Of a stretch of DNA of 46,330 bases, positions 42,894 through 46,330 are shown piece by piece. The stretch is taken from positions 1-46,330 of the forward strand of contig NZ_JBEQZJ010000033.1 in assembly GCF_045223415.1 (NCBI RefSeq). Reading direction: 5' to 3'. The notes below the pieces were generated by a model. That model was not told the origin of the DNA. It did no database searches and was given only the letters and a program-made list of their open reading frames with translations. The DNA is from Hoskinsella mucinilytica. GTDB taxonomy: Bacteria > Bacillota_I > Bacilli_A > Erysipelotrichales > Erysipelotrichaceae. Position 1 is the first letter of the stretch; every line of letters starts with the position of its first letter. Both the position numbers and the translations under genes were made by a program.

Positions 42894-43904
42894 ATGATGA
42901 ATTATTATATTATATGTGATTTTCGTGAAGACTTTCCTAGTGTGAATGGAAATAATCGATATTACAATGATCATCCAAGAAAAGATTCTGTTATTGAAAT
43001 ATGCAATCTATTAAAAGAAAAAGGCTATAAATGTGAAATTTTCGGAGGTGTAAAAAAACTAATTCATTATTATGATAATAAAATATTAATGCCGAATGGT
43101 CTTTACATAAATATGTCTGATGGTTTGAATGAAGAATATTGTCGCATGCAAGTTCCTATTATGGCAGAAATGCTAAATATTTTTTTATCAGGTGGAAATT
43201 CATTTTTAGTTGGGCTTGCAAATAATAAATATTATGCAAATTGTGCAGTCGAAAAAGAGGGATTTCTTGTTCCTAAAAGTATTTTATTTGATTCTCTTTA
43301 TACATTTTATGATTTAGATTTTATTAATATAAATTATCCGGTCATTTTAAAACCTAACACAGAAGGATCGTCTATTGGTATATCCGAAAAAAACATTTGT
43401 CATACTTATGATGAAGCAAGATTAATATATGACACATTGAATCAGAAGTATAATGAGATTATAATGCAAGAATATATAGATGGTTATGAAGTTACAAATA
43501 TGCTTGTAGGAAACAAGGGAAATTATGTTTTAAATGAAGTCGTTATGACATTAAAAAATGGAAAAGAGTACTATATAGATACAGTATTATCACAAGATGA
43601 TAAAGCAAACAAAAAAACAATAGATATCATTGCTGATCAAAAGCTACCAAAAGCTGTAATAGAAAATATAAAGCATACAACCATAAGTATTTTTGAAAAA
43701 TTACATTATAAAGATATTATAAGAATAGACTATAGAGTTACAAAAGACTTTAAAGTATATTTCATTGAATTAAATACAGTTCCTAGAATTAGTAGTACAA
43801 CAGAATTGGGCTTAATGTGCAAACATGCTGGTTTAACATTTGACGAGTTTCTATGTTTATATGTTGATTCTATTGAAAAAAGATTTAATCATGAGTCAAA
43901 GTAA
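42894..43904 (+). CDS. D-alanine-D-alanine-ligase-like ATP-grasp protein
   Basis: A 336-residue ATP-grasp ligase related to Ddl. The ATP-binding ILKPNTEGSSIGISEKN has Lys153; MQEYIDGYEVTNML matches the adenine-side loop. IRIDYRVTKDFKVYFIELNT carries the metal-binding Asp/Glu/Asn, and the Ddl-like end TELGLMCKHAGLTFDEFL is present. After ELNT it has Val-Pro-Arg where Ddl has a Pro-Gly loop, and the N-terminus is divergent. No cell-wall gene neighbours exist, so housekeeping Ddl is not the best call; another peptide or amino-acid ligation is possible. ATG 42894 and 42897 both fit GAGGAG. Its last 20 bases overlap the opposing ATPase gene. Confidence 0.78.
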   Translation: MMNYYIICDFREDFPSVNGNNRYYNDHPRKDSVIEICNLLKEKGYKCEIFGGVKKLIHYYDNKILMPNGLYINMSDGLNEEYCRMQVPIMAEMLNIFLSGGNSFLVGLANNKYYANCAVEKEGFLVPKSILFDSLYTFYDLDFININYPVILKPNTEGSSIGISEKNICHTYDEARLIYDTLNQKYNEIIMQEYIDGYEVTNMLVGNKGNYVLNEVVMTLKNGKEYYIDTVLSQDDKANKKTIDIIADQKLPKAVIENIKHTTISIFEKLHYKDIIRIDYRVTKDFKVYFIELNTVPRISSTTELGLMCKHAGLTFDEFLCLYVDSIEKRFNHESK

Positions 43905-46323
43905 CGATCCAACAATCAAATGGCACACATTCATAATCTAATTCTGGCTGAGGGAAATTTTTAAGATATCCCTTCATTTCAGGAATGTTCTGAATTAATC
44001 TATGCAACTTTAATTCAGAACTTGTTCCTTCTACTTCCTTCAATATAGCTAAAATTTGTTTTTTTGAAGCAGTTATATCTCCACATTTAAAATTTATATA
44101 AGCTGTATTAACGGCTACTTTACGCAATATATCTGGATAGAAGAGATGATAATACTCTATATGTTCATTAATTTCTTTTAAAAGTCCAATAGCATTATTA
44201 GTATACCCAAGCTCTATTTTACAAATAGCAAGATTACACATTAAAGCAGTTTTTGTATAAGGAGAGCGATTCCAAAAAAGTGCCTCTTCAAGTTTTTCAC
44301 AGGCTATAGAAAATTCATTTTTTATCATATGTAATACTGCTAGATTATTGAGCGAATAAGAACACTCATGTGGTTTGTAATTAAGTAAACTATCGATTGT
44401 TTCTTCAAAAAGCATGTTCGCCTCATCATATTTCCCCATTCGAAATAAAATCACCCCCATATTATGCTTCACACAGTCAATCATATAATTTTTTTTATAA
44501 CGTTTCAAAATTTGTAAAGAAAGTTGTAATTTTTCAAGTGCTTCTTCATTAGGTAAAAAATCTTCTGAATTTTTTAGTACATATCCATCTCCTAATGTAT
44601 AATTTTTATTTTTTTGTTTTCTTGTTGATGCAATATAATCATTAAATTTTTGTTCAGCTAACTTCTTTTTGTCTTTCATCTCTAATAACACACATAACTC
44701 TATATTAAGTAATAACAGCTTATTATTTCTGCTTTTTGCATAAATATAGGCTTTTTCAATATATAAAAGAGATAATTTTTTTTCTCCAAGGATACTAAAA
44801 GCTTTTGCCTTTAAAAAATAGAAATAAAAATCTTTAAAATCTACGCCAGCAGTGATATCTATGATTCGCTGATATTCTCCGGTATGATATAATGTATCTA
44901 TAGCAAACAGCATTTCTTTTTTATTTAAGAATTGATTAACGCTACATAAACTAGACAAGACACTAGAAGCCTGGCTATATCTATGTTTATTTACTAGATA
45001 TTTAGCAAATTGCATATTTTTTTCAATTTGAACATATGGCCGCATGATATATTGTGAAAGCTTTGCTTGAATTTCTATGCTTTCTATTTCATCAAGTTCA
45101 TTTTGATTTGCTGCTTTTACGATTTCTTTTATTAAACAATTACTCCAACTAGGTAAAGCTTTAGATATGATTTTATCCTTTTTGATATAATTTTCAACAA
45201 GAAAAAAAATACTGTCATGAGAGAATTTATAAGTGAAATAAAAACCATTATAGTTATCAATTGCTAAAATATTATTGTTCACTAGCTTTTCAAAATTTTC
45301 ATCAAGATATTTTTGTTGGTTGAAAAGTGCCATAGAGTAATGAATAATGATTTCTTTTGTTTTTGAATATCCTAAACACCAACATACAAATAAGATTGCA
45401 GATTCATAAGGATTAAATTTTATATTTAACCCCAATCTCATTTCGCCAAGATACTCTGCAATATCAACTATCTCTAAATTTATATCTGAATAAAAACAAT
45501 CATGCTCTTTTTTTGATATTAACTTCATTAAAAAACATTTAAGATTTTGTGGATTTCCATCACAGTATTCATATAGATCTTTAATAATAGATTCATCACA
45601 TTTTCTGATCATCATTTTTTTATTTAATATTCGAATAAATTCACTTTCACTAGGCAATTTACTGATTATATATGGTTTGATAAAGAGTTTTTCTCGTAAT
45701 TCTAAGATAATAGAATCATAATTAACATTTTCAGTGAGTAGCAAGATAACTTTAATAATTTTATTTTCTCTGATTTTTTTTAATAGGGGTAAAAGTACTT
45801 CTAAAGAATCACAATCGCAATTTGTAAAGTTATCTAAAATAAGAATGCAATTTTTTTCTTTATTGATTCGTTCAAGATAATTTAATAAAACATCTTCCTT
45901 AAGCATCGGTTTTTTATTTTGTCCTAAAAAAGAGATGCCGTCATTAAAGAAAAAACTAATCAATTCGTCTAAATAGTCAATTTTTTTAAAGTTTAAAATA
46001 GATGTAATCCCCGCTGAAAGAAGATGTTGAATACATATTGAATTATGAATAAAGTAGTCCTTTAATGTAAGCTTACTTTCATCATTTAGTGTATTTAAAA
46101 AAATAGATAGATATGTTTCAGACGACCCGATTTTACGATTAATAAATATAAAATCATAATGATCTATTTCATCCTGTAGAGCATATAGAAGGGTTGTTTT
46201 ACCAACACCATTTTCTCCTAGAAGGGTTATTAAAAATTCTTCTGATTTTAGAATTTCTTTTAAGTCTTGTCTTTCATGTTTTCGGTCCACAAACTGAAAG
46301 TTAAAAATTTCATTCATTTTCAT
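43885..46323 (-). CDS. STAND-like P-loop ATPase with TPR-type C-terminal half
   Basis: An 812-residue soluble protein. The N-terminal ATPase domain begins at once with FVDRKHERQDLKEIL, then Walker A GENGVGKTT (36-44), Walker B CILILDNF (159-166) and the sensor-like VILLLTEN. A helical winged-helix-like link spans about 230-390. From about 430 to 780 there are repeated helical pairs of TPR type (MGKYDEANMLFEETIDSLLN, FSIACEKLEEALFWN). No effector or HTH is fused, so it is a bare STAND sensor or regulator. The start is ATG 46323 or 46317; GGTGGG just upstream suits 46317. The frame is still open at the window edge, 7 bases away, but homology starts near residue 11. Confidence 0.75.
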   Translation of the reverse strand: MKMNEIFNFQFVDRKHERQDLKEILKSEEFLITLLGENGVGKTTLLYALQDEIDHYDFIFINRKIGSSETYLSIFLNTLNDESKLTLKDYFIHNSICIQHLLSAGITSILNFKKIDYLDELISFFFNDGISFLGQNKKPMLKEDVLLNYLERINKEKNCILILDNFTNCDCDSLEVLLPLLKKIRENKIIKVILLLTENVNYDSIILELREKLFIKPYIISKLPSESEFIRILNKKMMIRKCDESIIKDLYEYCDGNPQNLKCFLMKLISKKEHDCFYSDINLEIVDIAEYLGEMRLGLNIKFNPYESAILFVCWCLGYSKTKEIIIHYSMALFNQQKYLDENFEKLVNNNILAIDNYNGFYFTYKFSHDSIFFLVENYIKKDKIISKALPSWSNCLIKEIVKAANQNELDEIESIEIQAKLSQYIMRPYVQIEKNMQFAKYLVNKHRYSQASSVLSSLCSVNQFLNKKEMLFAIDTLYHTGEYQRIIDITAGVDFKDFYFYFLKAKAFSILGEKKLSLLYIEKAYIYAKSRNNKLLLLNIELCVLLEMKDKKKLAEQKFNDYIASTRKQKNKNYTLGDGYVLKNSEDFLPNEEALEKLQLSLQILKRYKKNYMIDCVKHNMGVILFRMGKYDEANMLFEETIDSLLNYKPHECSYSLNNLAVLHMIKNEFSIACEKLEEALFWNRSPYTKTALMCNLAICKIELGYTNNAIGLLKEINEHIEYYHLFYPDILRKVAVNTAYINFKCGDITASKKQILAILKEVEGTSSELKLHRLIQNIPEMKGYLKNFPQPELDYECVPFDCWIVTLTHD

Positions 46324-46330
46324 CCCACCA

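Noticed and set aside
42894..43904. Vancomycin-resistance-type D-Ala-D-Lac or D-Ala-D-Ser ligase
   Set aside because: There are no vanH, vanX, vanT or van regulator genes nearby, and the loop after ELNT differs from both Ddl and Van ligases.

Overview
The window is chromosomal DNA of a low-GC Gram-positive bacterium. AGGAGG-type ribosome binding sites, sigma-A promoters, several extended -10 promoters (TGnTAAAAT), tightly packed operons and the protein styles point to a gut Firmicute; my best guess is an Erysipelotrichaceae-type organism. That assignment is inference, because there is no rRNA or marker gene in the window.

Layout: (1) 1-5.9 kb is ordinary chromosome: an RpiR-type regulator, MscL with a zinc-ribbon tail, an Xaa-Pro aminopeptidase, IspD, a Ppx/GppA phosphatase and a MATE transporter. 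(2) 5.9-8.0 kb is a damaged DarT-DarG toxin-antitoxin locus. The antitoxin gene is whole, but the toxin has lost its N-terminal NAD-binding part, and the break lies against a 12-bp tandem repeat. (3) 8.1-30.7 kb is a large Wzx/Wzy-type capsule (exopolysaccharide) operon. It begins with a promoter, a structured leader, a phosphoglycosyl transferase and a LoaP-like NusG paralog. A Wzz-like adaptor, PHP tyrosine phosphatase and tyrosine kinase follow, then a catalytically dead serine-recombinase homolog and an LCP ligase. The rest is rmlABDC (dTDP-rhamnose), five glycosyltransferases, Wzy, WecB (ManNAc), Wzx, and two sets of polysaccharide pyruvyl transferase plus FrhB-like iron-sulfur protein, one of them fused into a single chain.

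(4) 30.7-31.1 kb holds a decayed LicC-type nucleotidyltransferase. (5) 31.2-36.2 kb is a very AT-rich three-gene operon: a 1108-residue soluble histidine-kinase-like protein, a lone receiver protein, and a receiver fused to a nucleoside phosphorylase/nucleosidase. This is my main candidate for an undescribed system: a phosphorelay whose output is predicted nucleoside or nucleotide cleavage rather than transcription. (6) 36.3-38.5 kb is an IS4-family element with perfect 18-bp inverted repeats and a 9-bp target duplication, inserted into a decayed IS200-like tnpA. (7) 38.5-40.7 kb holds decayed fragments around a second Wzz/tyrosine-kinase pair. (8) 40.8-42.7 kb has two paralogous genes of unknown function, each with its own terminator. 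(9) 42.9-46.3 kb has a D-Ala-D-Ala-ligase-like ATP-grasp gene converging on, and overlapping, a STAND-like P-loop ATPase with a TPR-type C-terminal half.

Together the central genes would make, export and attach a rhamnose-containing, probably ManNAc-containing and pyruvylated surface polysaccharide. The kinase/phosphatase pair would control chain length or assembly, and LoaP would keep RNA polymerase moving through about 20 kb. The regions on either side are accessory DNA with toxin-antitoxin, signalling and insertion-sequence scars.
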